Positions 47,549 to 56,261 of a stretch of DNA of 64,000 bases are shown one piece after another. The stretch covers positions 62,001 through 126,000 of the forward strand of contig NZ_RWKH01000015.1 in the NCBI RefSeq assembly GCF_003984625.1, read 5' to 3'. The translations under genes were made by a program, and so were the position numbers. Under the pieces are notes generated by a model. The model had not been told where the DNA came from. It did not search any database and saw only the letters and a program-made list of their open reading frames with translations. This DNA comes from Variovorax sp. DXTD-1. GTDB lineage: Bacteria > Pseudomonadota > Gammaproteobacteria > Burkholderiales > Burkholderiaceae_C. The number at the start of each line of letters is the position of its first letter. Position 1 is the stretch's first letter.

Positions 47549-48336
47549 TCGACGTCGACCTGAAGCTCACGGTCACCGACGGCACGCGCCGCTTCGACCT
47601 GGCGGCGCGCTTCGCGACCGACGTGCCTTTTGCCGCGCTGTACGGTCCCTCGGGCGCGGGCAAGACGCTCACGCTGCAGGCCATTGCGGGGCTGCTGCAT
47701 CCCTCCGAGGGCCATGTGCGGCTCGACGGCCGCACGCTCTACGATTCCGCCCACCGCATCGACGTGCCGGCGCCGGCGCGGCGCATCGGCTACCTGTTCC
47801 AGAACTACGCGCTGTTTCCGCACCTGTCGGTGCGCGAAAACGTGGCTTTCGGCCTGACCGCATGGCACCGGCGCAAGCTGCCGCCGCGCGAGGCTGAAAT
47901 GGTGCAGTCGCTGCTCGAAGGTTTCGGCCTCGCGGCGCTGGCCGACAGCCGGCCGCAAAAGCTCTCGGGCGGCCAGCAGCAGCGGGTGGCGCTCGCCCGC
48001 GCGCTCGCCTGCCAGCCGCAGGTACTGCTGCTCGACGAGCCCTTTGCCGCGCTCAACCCCATGCTGCGCAGCGAATTGCGCAACGAGCTGGCCCAGGTTC
48101 GCCGCCAGTGGGGCATTCCGGTGCTGATGATCACACACGACATCGAGGACGTGCTGGCCCTGGCCGATGTGGCCTTCGTCTACAACAACGGCCAGGTGGT
48201 GCGCGAGATCGATCTGCACAACGCCGAAAGCCGCGATTTCGCGCTGCGTGAAGTGGGCGGCGTGCCGGCCGCGGAAGCCACGCCGCTGCACCGAAAACTG
48301 CGCAGCCTGCTGCTGCACGGCACTTCCGGCGCTTGA
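47545..48336 (+). CDS. modC: Molybdate ABC transporter ATP-binding protein, short form
   Basis: A 263-residue ATPase with Walker A GPSGAGKT, signature LSGGQQQR, Walker B VLLLDEPF and the H-loop ITHDIED. ModC of E. coli is about 350 residues with a C-terminal TOBE/Mop molybdate-binding domain; that domain is missing here, so feedback control through it is not possible. ATGA overlap with modA shows the operon. Confidence 0.9.
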   Translation: MIDVDLKLTVTDGTRRFDLAARFATDVPFAALYGPSGAGKTLTLQAIAGLLHPSEGHVRLDGRTLYDSAHRIDVPAPARRIGYLFQNYALFPHLSVRENVAFGLTAWHRRKLPPREAEMVQSLLEGFGLAALADSRPQKLSGGQQQRVALARALACQPQVLLLDEPFAALNPMLRSELRNELAQVRRQWGIPVLMITHDIEDVLALADVAFVYNNGQVVREIDLHNAESRDFALREVGGVPAAEATPLHRKLRSLLLHGTSGA

Positions 48337-48397
48337 GCCATTTGGCGCGGATGACCCTCGGCGCGAAAGCGGCATGCGGCGGCGCTACGATCGGCGG

Positions 48398-48943
48398 ATG
48401 AATCCTTCCATTGACGTTGCCGTCGTGATGCGCCGCGAGCGCGTCGACAGCCGTTGGCAATCCTGGCGCTGGATTCTCGAAAGCGTCGGCCCCGACCAGC
48501 CTGGTTTCGGCACCGAGCCGCGCCTGCTCGAAGCGAGCGAGAGCGCGCAGCGCTGGCTGCACCCGGGTTTCAAGACCGAACTGTTCCGCGACGACGTCGA
48601 GGGTTACCACCTGAATGCCACGACGCCCGCGCCGTGCTGGTTTGTGCTGTGGCGCATGGAAGAAGAGCCCACCATCGCCGACGAGCCGCTGGCACGGCCG
48701 GTGGTGGTGAGCCTCAGCTACAACGAGGCCGGCCGCTGGCTCGATGCGCAGGAAACGGTCGAGCAGGTGCCCGCGCCCGAAGAGGTGATCGAGTGGATGC
48801 GCGATTTCGTGCAGGCGCACTACGTGATCGAGCCCAAGCGCCGCAAGCGGCCCGAGAGTTTCCGCCCGCTGGTCGACCGCTTCGGCAACGCGGCCAGCGT
48901 GTCGACCGAGAAAAAGCGCGGACGCGGAGCGGGCGATGCCTGA
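48398..48943 (+). CDS. DUF3305 protein of the formate dehydrogenase region
   Basis: A 181-residue soluble protein of the DUF3305 family (IDVAVVMRRERVDSRWQSWRW near the start, PGFKTELFRDDVEGYHLN in the middle, basic C-terminal tail). In many proteobacteria it is encoded with DUF3306 and a polyferredoxin next to fdh genes; a role in assembly is assumed, not shown. It overlaps the DUF3306 gene by 8 bases. ATG at 48398 starts the conserved part. Confidence 0.75.
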   Translation: MNPSIDVAVVMRRERVDSRWQSWRWILESVGPDQPGFGTEPRLLEASESAQRWLHPGFKTELFRDDVEGYHLNATTPAPCWFVLWRMEEEPTIADEPLARPVVVSLSYNEAGRWLDAQETVEQVPAPEEVIEWMRDFVQAHYVIEPKRRKRPESFRPLVDRFGNAASVSTEKKRGRGAGDA

Positions 48944-49595
48944 GAATTTCTTCGACCGGTGGTCGCGGCGCAAGAAGGAAGCCCGCGAAGAGGCGCCGCC
49001 CGCCGCTGCTGCGCAAGAGGCCGAAAAGCCCGCCGATGCGCTCGCCGGAACCGCCGCGCCCGTGCCCGCCGCGCCAGAGCCCCAGGCCAGCCTTCCCGCC
49101 GAAAACCAGCCCGAGATCCCCCAGCCCACGCTGGCCGACGCCCAGGCGCTCACGCCCGAGTCCGACTTCCGCCCCTTCGTCGGCAGGAACGTCGCGCCCG
49201 AGGTGAAGAACACCGCCTTCAAGAAGCTCTTTGCCGACCCGCAGTTCAACGTGATGGACGGCATGGACACTTATATAGACGACTACTCCGAGTCGACGCC
49301 GATTCCGGACAACGTGCTGCGCCAGATGGCGAGCGCCAAGTTCCTCAAGCTGTTCGACGACGAGGAGGAAGAAGAAAGAAAAGCGCAGGAAACTGCCGGA
49401 AAATCAGCGGAAACCCCGCAAGACGCTGCGCCCACGGACGTGGCACAGTCAGAGCACCCGGGAGACGCCCTCCCCAGCCAGCAGGTTGCCGATGCGCAGC
49501 CCGCAAGCCAGAAGACCGATGACCACAACGCTGATCTGCGACTGCAACCAGACGATGCCGCTCGAGCCGAAGACGCTCGGCGCGGCGCTGGCTGA
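48936..49595 (+). CDS. DUF3306 protein of the formate dehydrogenase region
   Basis: A 219-residue protein. The N-terminus (ENFFDRWSRRKKEAREE) is the DUF3306 signature, followed by an Ala/Pro/Glu-rich linker. A conserved centre has FVGRNVAPEVKNTAFKKLF and PDPQFNVMDGMDTYIDDY-like residues, then an acidic tail. The last 77 bases overlap the start of the next gene in a different frame. Function unknown; the linker and acidic tail are likely disordered. Confidence 0.75.
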   Translation: MPENFFDRWSRRKKEAREEAPPAAAAQEAEKPADALAGTAAPVPAAPEPQASLPAENQPEIPQPTLADAQALTPESDFRPFVGRNVAPEVKNTAFKKLFADPQFNVMDGMDTYIDDYSESTPIPDNVLRQMASAKFLKLFDDEEEEERKAQETAGKSAETPQDAAPTDVAQSEHPGDALPSQQVADAQPASQKTDDHNADLRLQPDDAARAEDARRGAG

Positions 49596-51669
49596 GTCGC
49601 TGCCCCTTCACTCCACCCTGTGCCGCCGCGAGGCGCCCGCTTTCCAGCGCGCCATCCGTTCGGGCGACGACGTGATGGTGGCCTGCACGCAGGAGCGCAA
49701 GCTGTTCACCGAGCTGGCCGAGCAGACCGAAGGCGCGACCTCGCCGATCCGCTTCGTGAACATCCGCGAAACCGGCGGCTGGAGTCGCGACGCGAAGAAC
49801 GCCAGCCCGAAGATTGCCGCCTTGCTGGCGCTGGCTCACCTGCCCGAGCCCGAGCCGGTCTCGACCGTGAGCTACGTGAGCCAGGGCCGTTTGCTCATCG
49901 TCGGCCCGCTCGACCAGGCCGAAAAGGCCGCGGCGCTGGTGGCGGATTCGCTGCAGGTCTCCATCTTTTCCACCGGCCCGGGTGCCACCGGCGGCGGGCA
50001 GGAGCGCCGCTGGCCTGTGATGGCGGGGCGCATCGGCTCGCTCACAGGCTGGCTGGGCAAGTTTTCGCTGCGCTGGACGCGCGACAACCCCATCGACCTC
50101 GACCTGTGCACGCGCTGCAACGCCTGCCTGGGCGCATGCCCCGACCAGGCGATCGGGCTCGACTACCAGATCGACCTGGCGAAATGCGGCTCGCACCGCG
50201 ACTGCGAAAAAGCCTGCACCGTGGCCGGTGCCATCAACTTCAGCCGCGCGCCCGAGGCGCTCGATGCGGATTTCGACCTGGTGCTCGACCTGGGTGCCAA
50301 CGCGCTGATCGACTGGCATGCGCCGCCGCAAGGCTACTTCCACCTGTCGGGCGGACTCGCGCACGCCGAGGGCTTGTCGACCCTGCTGCGCCTGCGCGAA
50401 CTGGTGGGCGAGTTCGAGAAGCCCAAGTTCTTCGACTACAAGCAGAAGCTCTGCGCCCACAGCCGCAACGAAGTGGTGGGCTGCAACGCCTGCGTCGAGG
50501 TGTGCTCGGCGCATGCCATCTCCAGCGACAAGGAACGCCAGCGCATCGTCGTCAATCCGCAGCTTTGCGTGGGCTGCGGCGCCTGCACCACCGTGTGCCC
50601 GACCGGCGCGCTGGGCTACACCTACCCGCGCACGCCCGACCAGGGCCGCAAGCTGCGCACGCTGCTGTCCACCTACACGGGAGTCGGTGGCCGCGATGCC
50701 GCGGTGCTGCTGCACAACGAAGAGGGCGGGCAGGCGCTCGTCGAACAACTCGGCCGCGCGGCGCAACTGGGCCGCGGCAAGCGCGACGGCTTGGCCGGCG
50801 TGCCTGCGCATGTGCTGCCGGTGGCGCTGATGCATGTTGCCAGCACCGGCATCGACCTTTGGCTCAGCGCCATTGCCTTCGGGGGCTCGCAAGTGGCGGT
50901 GCTCTCCACCGGCGAAGAAGCTCCGCAATACATCGATGCACTGAAAAAGCAGATGGCCGTTGCACAGGCGCTGCTCACGGGCCTGGGCTACACCGGAACG
51001 CATTTCCACCTGATCGAGGCCGCCACGCCGGCCGCGCTCGATGCGGCCCTCGCCGGCCTGCGCGCCACGCGGCAGCGCGTGCCGGCTACTGCGGCGCGTT
51101 TTGCCGTCGGCGGGGAAAAGCGCGGCACGCTGGAGATGACGCTCGACCATTTGATGGCGCAAGCGCCCGTGCTTGCGGCGCCGTCGAACGAGGCGGCCGC
51201 AGCCCTCGCCCCTGCGCTTGAAATTCCGCTGCCCCCTGGTTCCCCCTTCGGCGCGATCACGGTCAACAAGGACACCTGCACGCTGTGCCTGGCCTGCGTG
51301 AGCGCCTGCCCCGCCAGCGCGCTGCAAGACAACCAGAACGCGCCGCAGCTTCGGTTCATCGAAAAGAACTGCGTGCAGTGCGGCCTGTGCGAAACCACCT
51401 GCCCCGAGAACGCGATCGCGCTCGTGCCGCGCCTCTTGGCCGCCCCCGAGCGCAAGCAGCCCGTGGTGCTCAACGAGGCCAAGCCCTGGGCCTGCATCCG
51501 CTGCAGCAAGCCATTCGGCACGCAGAAAGCCATCGAAGCGATGCTCGGCAAGCTGGCGGGCCACGCCATGTTCCAGGGCGAGGCGCTCGAGCGGCTCAAG
51601 ATGTGCAGCGACTGCCGGGTCATCGACCTGTACAGCGCGCAGAACGAAATGAAGATCACCCAGCTATGA
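49519..51669 (+). CDS. Polyferredoxin (multi 4Fe-4S protein) of the FDH region
   Basis: A 716-residue soluble iron-sulfur protein with many Cys motifs: CTRCNACLGAC, CGSHRDCEKAC, CNACVEVC, CVGCGACTTVC, CTLCLACVSAC, CVQCGLCETTC and a final CIRC/CSDC pair. These could hold about six [4Fe-4S] clusters. The regions between the clusters do not look like a known enzyme. It may deliver electrons or act in FDH assembly. The start (MTTTLIC) lies within the DUF3306 gene in another frame. Its stop overlaps the next ATG. Confidence 0.85.
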   Translation: MTTTLICDCNQTMPLEPKTLGAALAESLPLHSTLCRREAPAFQRAIRSGDDVMVACTQERKLFTELAEQTEGATSPIRFVNIRETGGWSRDAKNASPKIAALLALAHLPEPEPVSTVSYVSQGRLLIVGPLDQAEKAAALVADSLQVSIFSTGPGATGGGQERRWPVMAGRIGSLTGWLGKFSLRWTRDNPIDLDLCTRCNACLGACPDQAIGLDYQIDLAKCGSHRDCEKACTVAGAINFSRAPEALDADFDLVLDLGANALIDWHAPPQGYFHLSGGLAHAEGLSTLLRLRELVGEFEKPKFFDYKQKLCAHSRNEVVGCNACVEVCSAHAISSDKERQRIVVNPQLCVGCGACTTVCPTGALGYTYPRTPDQGRKLRTLLSTYTGVGGRDAAVLLHNEEGGQALVEQLGRAAQLGRGKRDGLAGVPAHVLPVALMHVASTGIDLWLSAIAFGGSQVAVLSTGEEAPQYIDALKKQMAVAQALLTGLGYTGTHFHLIEAATPAALDAALAGLRATRQRVPATAARFAVGGEKRGTLEMTLDHLMAQAPVLAAPSNEAAAALAPALEIPLPPGSPFGAITVNKDTCTLCLACVSACPASALQDNQNAPQLRFIEKNCVQCGLCETTCPENAIALVPRLLAAPERKQPVVLNEAKPWACIRCSKPFGTQKAIEAMLGKLAGHAMFQGEALERLKMCSDCRVIDLYSAQNEMKITQL

Positions 51670-52283
51670 GCCAGTTTCCCCCGATGACCTCGGCGCTCGA
51701 TGAGGAGATTGCACGTGCCGAGGTCTATGGCCTTCTGGCACGCCTCTGGTATGCGGCGCCCGACGCCGAGCTGCTCGGCGCCTTCAGCGTGGCACCCACG
51801 GAAGCACCGGCAGCCGGCGCTTTCCTCGAGGAACCCTGGCGGCAACTGGTCGGCACGGCGCGCGGCACCGAGGCCGCTGCGGTTCATGCCGAATACGACG
51901 CGCTGTTCGGCGGCATGGGCAAGCCCGAAATCTACCTGTTCGGCTCGCACTACCTGAGCGGCTTTCTCAACGACAAGCCGTTGGCGCAGCTGCGCACCGA
52001 CCTGGCGCGGCTGGGCCTCGCGCGGGACGAGGCCGTGTCCGAAAGCGAAGACCACGTCGCCTGCCTGTTCGAGGTGATGCGCTACCTTATTGCCGGTGAC
52101 GACGCGGCTGTGTCCAACCTCGCGCAGCAGCAGGCGTTTTTTGCGGCGCACCTGCAGTCCTGGCTGCCGACCTTGTGCGACGCGGTCGCGCAACATCCCA
52201 AGGCGCATTTCTATGCGTCCCTGGCGGGTTTCACCCGCGCTTTTGCCGAGGTCGAAGTCCAGGGCTTCGACATGCTCGATTAA
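51666..52283 (+). CDS. TorD/DmsD-type molecular chaperone for molybdoenzyme
   Basis: A 205-residue all-helical protein of the TorD family (EEIARAEVYGLLARLWYAAPDAEL, YLFGSHYLSGFLNDKPL, DHVACLFEVMRYL). Such chaperones bind Tat signal peptides and help insert the molybdenum cofactor into their partner. The likely client is the Tat-exported formate dehydrogenase encoded 358 bases downstream. The ATG overlaps the previous stop (ATGA). Confidence 0.85.
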   Translation: MSQFPPMTSALDEEIARAEVYGLLARLWYAAPDAELLGAFSVAPTEAPAAGAFLEEPWRQLVGTARGTEAAAVHAEYDALFGGMGKPEIYLFGSHYLSGFLNDKPLAQLRTDLARLGLARDEAVSESEDHVACLFEVMRYLIAGDDAAVSNLAQQQAFFAAHLQSWLPTLCDAVAQHPKAHFYASLAGFTRAFAEVEVQGFDMLD

Positions 52284-52338
52284 GCTTTTTTGCTCCGTAG
52301 AAATACGATTGTTAGAAATTTGGGCCTAGACTAGTATC

Positions 52339-52366
52339 CAGATGTACGAACATCAGTTCACATCTG
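52339..52366. promoter_or_regulatory. Dyad upstream of Tat-target / fdhA genes
   Basis: CAGATGT and ACATCTG arms (with inner GAAC/GTTC) around ATCA, an 11-bp imperfect hairpin with a 2-base bulge, in the 112-base gap after the TorD-like gene. It ends about 30 bases before the next ATG. It could be a regulator site or a mRNA structure. Confidence 0.35.
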
Positions 52367-52395
52367 ATTTGCCCCTAGCCACTCCTGGAGATCAC

Positions 52396-52626
52396 ATGCA
52401 GGACAGCCAAGCGGCCGGTATCAAGCCGGCCTCGCGTCGAGGTTTCTTTTTTGGCGCCGCCACCGCGAGTGCCGCGGTCGCCGCGGTTTCGGTGCTTCCC
52501 AAGGTGGCCGAGGCCCCCGCAGCCATCGAGGCTGCCGCTCCCGAGCTGAAGCCCGCGCCTGAAAAAGGCGGCGGCTATTCGCTGAGCGAACACGTCAAGC
52601 ACTACTACAAGACCGCTTCGGCCTGA
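52396..52626 (+). CDS. Small Tat-target protein of the formate dehydrogenase region
   Basis: A 76-residue protein with a twin-arginine motif (SRRGFFFGAA) and hydrophobic region, a short Pro/Ala/Glu-rich mature part and a conserved end (YSLSEHVKHYYKTA). It matches the family called formate dehydrogenase region Tat target. It sits immediately before fdhA (15 bases). It is perhaps an export partner or a small subunit; its role is unknown. Confidence 0.8.
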   Translation: MQDSQAAGIKPASRRGFFFGAATASAAVAAVSVLPKVAEAPAAIEAAAPELKPAPEKGGGYSLSEHVKHYYKTASA

Positions 52627-52640
52627 AGCGGACACCCAAG

Positions 52641-55628
52641 ATGTTGTTGACCAAGAAAACGACCCCCGCGAACAGCGTGTCGCGGCAAGGGGAACGCGAG
52701 TCTTCTCCGTTCATTCACAGCCTGCGGCGCGGCCTTTCGGGCGCGCTGCCCACCATGGACCGGCGTGCCTTTTTGCGCCGCTCCGGGCTCGGCGTGGGCG
52801 TGGGGCTGGCTGCCAGCCAGCTCACGCTGATGCGCAAGGCCGAGGCGGCAGGCGATGCCCGTCCCACCGCGGTGGGCGCCGGCAAGGTTGAAATCAAGCG
52901 CACGGTGTGCTCGCACTGCTCGGTAGGCTGCGCCTCCGACGCCGTGGTGGAGAACGGCGTGTGGGTGCGCCAGGAGCCGGTGTTCGACTCGCCCATCAAC
53001 CTGGGCGCGCACTGCGCCAAGGGCGCCGCGCTGCGCGAGCACGGCCATGGCGAGTACCGGCTGCGCTACCCGATGAAGCTGGTCAACGGCAAGTACGAAC
53101 GCATCAGCTGGGACACCGCGCTTACCGAGATCACCGCCCGGCTGAAAGACCTGCGGCAGGCCAGCGGCCCCGACTCGGTCTACTGGATCGGCTCGTCCAA
53201 GCACAGCAACGAACAGTCGTACCTGCTGCGCAAGTTCGTGAGCTTCTGGGGCAGCAACAACTGCGACCACCAGGCGCGCATCTGCCACTCGACCACCGTT
53301 GCGGGCGTGGCGAATACATGGGGCTACGGCGCCATGACCAATTCGTACAACGACATGCGCGGCGCCAAGGTGGCCATGTACATCGGCTCCAACGCGGCCG
53401 AGGCCCACCCCGTCAGCATGCTGCACATGCTCCATGCCAAGGAGCATGGCTGCAAGATGATCGTGGTCGACCCGCGCTTCACGCGCACGGCGGCCAAGGC
53501 CGACGAGTACGTGCGCATCCGCTCGGGCTCGGACATCGCTTTCCTGTTCGGCATCCTGCACCACATCTTCAAGAACGGCTGGGAAGACAAGCAGTACATC
53601 AACGACCGCGTCTTCGGCATGGAAAAAGTGCGCGAAGAGGTCCTGGCCAAGTGGACGCCGGACAAGGTCGAAGAGGCCTGCGGCGTGAAAGAGGCGCAGG
53701 TGCTCAAGGTAGCCACCTGGCTCAATGAAAACCGCCCCGGCACCGTGGTGTGGTGCATGGGCCAGACGCAGCACACCATCGGCAACGCGATCGTGCGCGC
53801 GTCGTGCATCCTGCAACTGGCGCTCGGCAACGTGGGCAAGTCGGGCGGCGGCACCAACATCTTCCGCGGGCATGACAACGTGCAGGGTGCCACCGACGTG
53901 GGCCCGAACCCCGACTCGCTGCCCGGCTACTACGGCATCGTCGAAGGCTCGTGGAAGCACTTTGCCGCCACCTGGGGCGTCGACTACGAATGGATCAAGG
54001 GCCGCTTCGCATCGCCTGCGATGATGAGCAAGCCCGGCATCACGGTGTCGCGCTGGATCGACGGCGTGCTCGAGAAGAACGAGCTGATCGACCAGGACTC
54101 GAACCTGCGCGGCGTGTTCTATTGGGGCCATGCGCCCAACTCGCAGACCCGCGGTCTCGAGATGAAGCGCGCCATGGACAAGCTCGACCTGCTGGTGGTG
54201 GTCGACCCGTACCCATCGGCCACGGCCGCCATGGCCGCCATGCCCGGCCGGCCGGAAGACCTGAACCCCAACCGCGCCGTCTACCTGCTGCCCGCGTGCA
54301 CGCAGTTCGAGACCAGCGGTTCCGTCACGGCGTCGAACCGCTCGATCCAGTGGCGCGAAAAGGTGATCGAGCCGCTGTGGGAGAGCCGCAGCGACCACAT
54401 GATCATGCAGCAGTTCGCCGACCGCCTGGGCTTTGGCAAGGAACTGAGCAAGAACTACAAGATGCAGAAGGTCAAGGGCATGGACGAGCCCTTGCCCGAC
54501 GACATCCTGCGCGAAATCAACAAGACCTGCTGGGCCGTCGGCTACACCGGCCAGAGCCCCGAGCGCCTCCAGGCGCACATGCGCAACATGGGCGCCTTCG
54601 ACGTGCGCACGCTCAAGGTGAAGGCCGGCGTGAAGGACAAGGTCAACGGCTACGACCTCACGGGCGACTACTTCGGCCTGCCGTGGCCCTGCTACGGCAG
54701 GCCGGAGCTCAAGCACCCGGGTTCGCCCAACCTCTACGACACGTCCAAGCACGTGATGGAAGGCGGCGGAAATTTCCGTGCGAACTTCGGCGTGGAGCGC
54801 GAGGGCAAAAACCTGCTGGCCGAAGATGGCTCGCATTCGCTGGGCGCCGACATCACCACCGGCTACCCCGAACTCGACCACATGTTGCTCAAAAAGCTGG
54901 GCTGGTGGGACGAACTCACCGAGGCCGAAAAGCCGAAGGCCGAAGGCAAGAACTGGAAGACCGACAGCTCGGGCGGCATGATCCGCGTGTTCATGAAGAA
55001 CCACGGCTGCCATCCCTTCGGCAATGCCAAGGCACGCGCGGTGGTCTGGAACTTCCCCGATGCCATTCCGCAGCATCGCGAGCCGCTGTACGGCAACCGG
55101 CCCGACCTGATGGCCAAGTACCCGACGCACGACGACAAGATGGCGTTCTGGCGCTTGCCCACGCTCTACAAGAGCGTGCAGCAGAAGAACATCGCCGACA
55201 AGGTGGCCGAGAAATTCCCGTATATCATGACCTCGGGCCGGCTCGTCGAGTACGAAGGCGGCGGCGAGGAAACCCGTTCGAACCCCTGGCTGGCGGAACT
55301 GCAGCAGGAGATGTTCATCGAGATCAACCCGAAGGTCGCGGCCGAGAAGGGCATTCGCAACGGCGAGCGCGCCTGGGTGCACACGCCCACCGGCGCAAAG
55401 CTCAACGTGCAGGCCCTGGTCACCGAGCGCGTGGGGCCCGACACGGTCTTCATGCCGTTCCACTTCTCGGGCCATTGGCAGGGCGCCGATATGCTGGGCT
55501 ATTACCCGGCGGGCGCCGCCCCGGTGGTACGCGGCGAGGCCATCAACACCGGCACGACTTACGGTTACGACAGCGTGACCATGATGCAAGAGACCAAGAC
55601 CACGGTCTGCAATGTGGAAAAGGCATAA
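52641..55628 (+). CDS. fdoG: Formate dehydrogenase major subunit, Tat-exported
   Basis: A 995-residue molybdopterin enzyme. A Tat motif (DRRAFLRRSG, Arg41/42) follows an unusual 38-residue N-terminal extension. The [4Fe-4S] ligands are Cys90, 93, 97 and 125, and the metal ligand is Cys215 with His216 (RICHSTT), not selenocysteine. The C-terminal molydopterin-binding domain is complete. It is expected to work in the periplasm and pass electrons to the FdhB/FdhC-type subunits encoded next. Whether translation begins at 52641 or Met39 is unsettled; neither has a strong Shine-Dalgarno sequence. The symbol is a family analogue. Confidence 0.9.
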   Translation: MLLTKKTTPANSVSRQGERESSPFIHSLRRGLSGALPTMDRRAFLRRSGLGVGVGLAASQLTLMRKAEAAGDARPTAVGAGKVEIKRTVCSHCSVGCASDAVVENGVWVRQEPVFDSPINLGAHCAKGAALREHGHGEYRLRYPMKLVNGKYERISWDTALTEITARLKDLRQASGPDSVYWIGSSKHSNEQSYLLRKFVSFWGSNNCDHQARICHSTTVAGVANTWGYGAMTNSYNDMRGAKVAMYIGSNAAEAHPVSMLHMLHAKEHGCKMIVVDPRFTRTAAKADEYVRIRSGSDIAFLFGILHHIFKNGWEDKQYINDRVFGMEKVREEVLAKWTPDKVEEACGVKEAQVLKVATWLNENRPGTVVWCMGQTQHTIGNAIVRASCILQLALGNVGKSGGGTNIFRGHDNVQGATDVGPNPDSLPGYYGIVEGSWKHFAATWGVDYEWIKGRFASPAMMSKPGITVSRWIDGVLEKNELIDQDSNLRGVFYWGHAPNSQTRGLEMKRAMDKLDLLVVVDPYPSATAAMAAMPGRPEDLNPNRAVYLLPACTQFETSGSVTASNRSIQWREKVIEPLWESRSDHMIMQQFADRLGFGKELSKNYKMQKVKGMDEPLPDDILREINKTCWAVGYTGQSPERLQAHMRNMGAFDVRTLKVKAGVKDKVNGYDLTGDYFGLPWPCYGRPELKHPGSPNLYDTSKHVMEGGGNFRANFGVEREGKNLLAEDGSHSLGADITTGYPELDHMLLKKLGWWDELTEAEKPKAEGKNWKTDSSGGMIRVFMKNHGCHPFGNAKARAVVWNFPDAIPQHREPLYGNRPDLMAKYPTHDDKMAFWRLPTLYKSVQQKNIADKVAEKFPYIMTSGRLVEYEGGGEETRSNPWLAELQQEMFIEINPKVAAEKGIRNGERAWVHTPTGAKLNVQALVTERVGPDTVFMPFHFSGHWQGADMLGYYPAGAAPVVRGEAINTGTTYGYDSVTMMQETKTTVCNVEKA

Positions 55629-55637
55629 GGAAGCACC

Positions 55638-56261
55638 ATGGCGCGAATGAAATTTGTCTGTGACTCTGAACGCTGCATCGAATGCAACGGCTGCGTCACT
55701 GCCTGCAAGAACGAAAACGAAGTGCCGTGGGGCGTGAACCGCCGCCGCGTGGTCACGCTGAACGACGGGGTGCCGGGCGAGAAGTCGATCTCGGTGGCCT
55801 GCATGCATTGCTCCGACGCACCCTGCATGGCCGTGTGCCCGGTGCAGTGCTTCTACCGCACCGACGAAGGCGTGGTGCTGCACGACAAGGATGTGTGCAT
55901 CGGCTGCGGCTACTGCTCGTACGCCTGCCCGTTCGGCGCGCCGCAGTTCCCCTCGCAAGGCACCTTCGGCGTGCGCGGCAAGATGGACAAGTGCACCTTC
56001 TGCGCCGGCGGCCCCGAGGCCAACGGCTCCGAAGCTGAATTTGAAAAGTACGGCCGCAACCGGCTGGCCGAGGGCAAGCTTCCGGCCTGCGCCGAGATGT
56101 GCTCGACCAAGGCCCTTCTGGCCGGCGACGGCGATGTGGTGGCCGACATCTTCCGCACCCGCGTCGTCCAACGCGGCAAGGGCGCCGAAGTGTGGGGCTG
56201 GGGCACCGCCTACGGCTCGCAGCAAGCCGGCACGCCGCCGGTGAACGGGGTGCAGAAGTGA
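55638..56261 (+). CDS. Formate dehydrogenase iron-sulfur (beta) subunit
   Basis: A 207-residue four-cluster ferredoxin subunit. Cys13/16/19/23 (CIECNGCVTAC), CMHCSDAPCMAVC, CIGCGYCSYAC and CTFCAGG/CAEMC provide about four [4Fe-4S] sites, transferring electrons from the catalytic subunit to the membrane cytochrome b. It has no signal peptide of its own and is probably co-exported with the alpha subunit. AAGGA precedes the ATG; its stop overlaps the next GTG. Confidence 0.92.
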   Translation: MARMKFVCDSERCIECNGCVTACKNENEVPWGVNRRRVVTLNDGVPGEKSISVACMHCSDAPCMAVCPVQCFYRTDEGVVLHDKDVCIGCGYCSYACPFGAPQFPSQGTFGVRGKMDKCTFCAGGPEANGSEAEFEKYGRNRLAEGKLPACAEMCSTKALLAGDGDVVADIFRTRVVQRGKGAEVWGWGTAYGSQQAGTPPVNGVQK

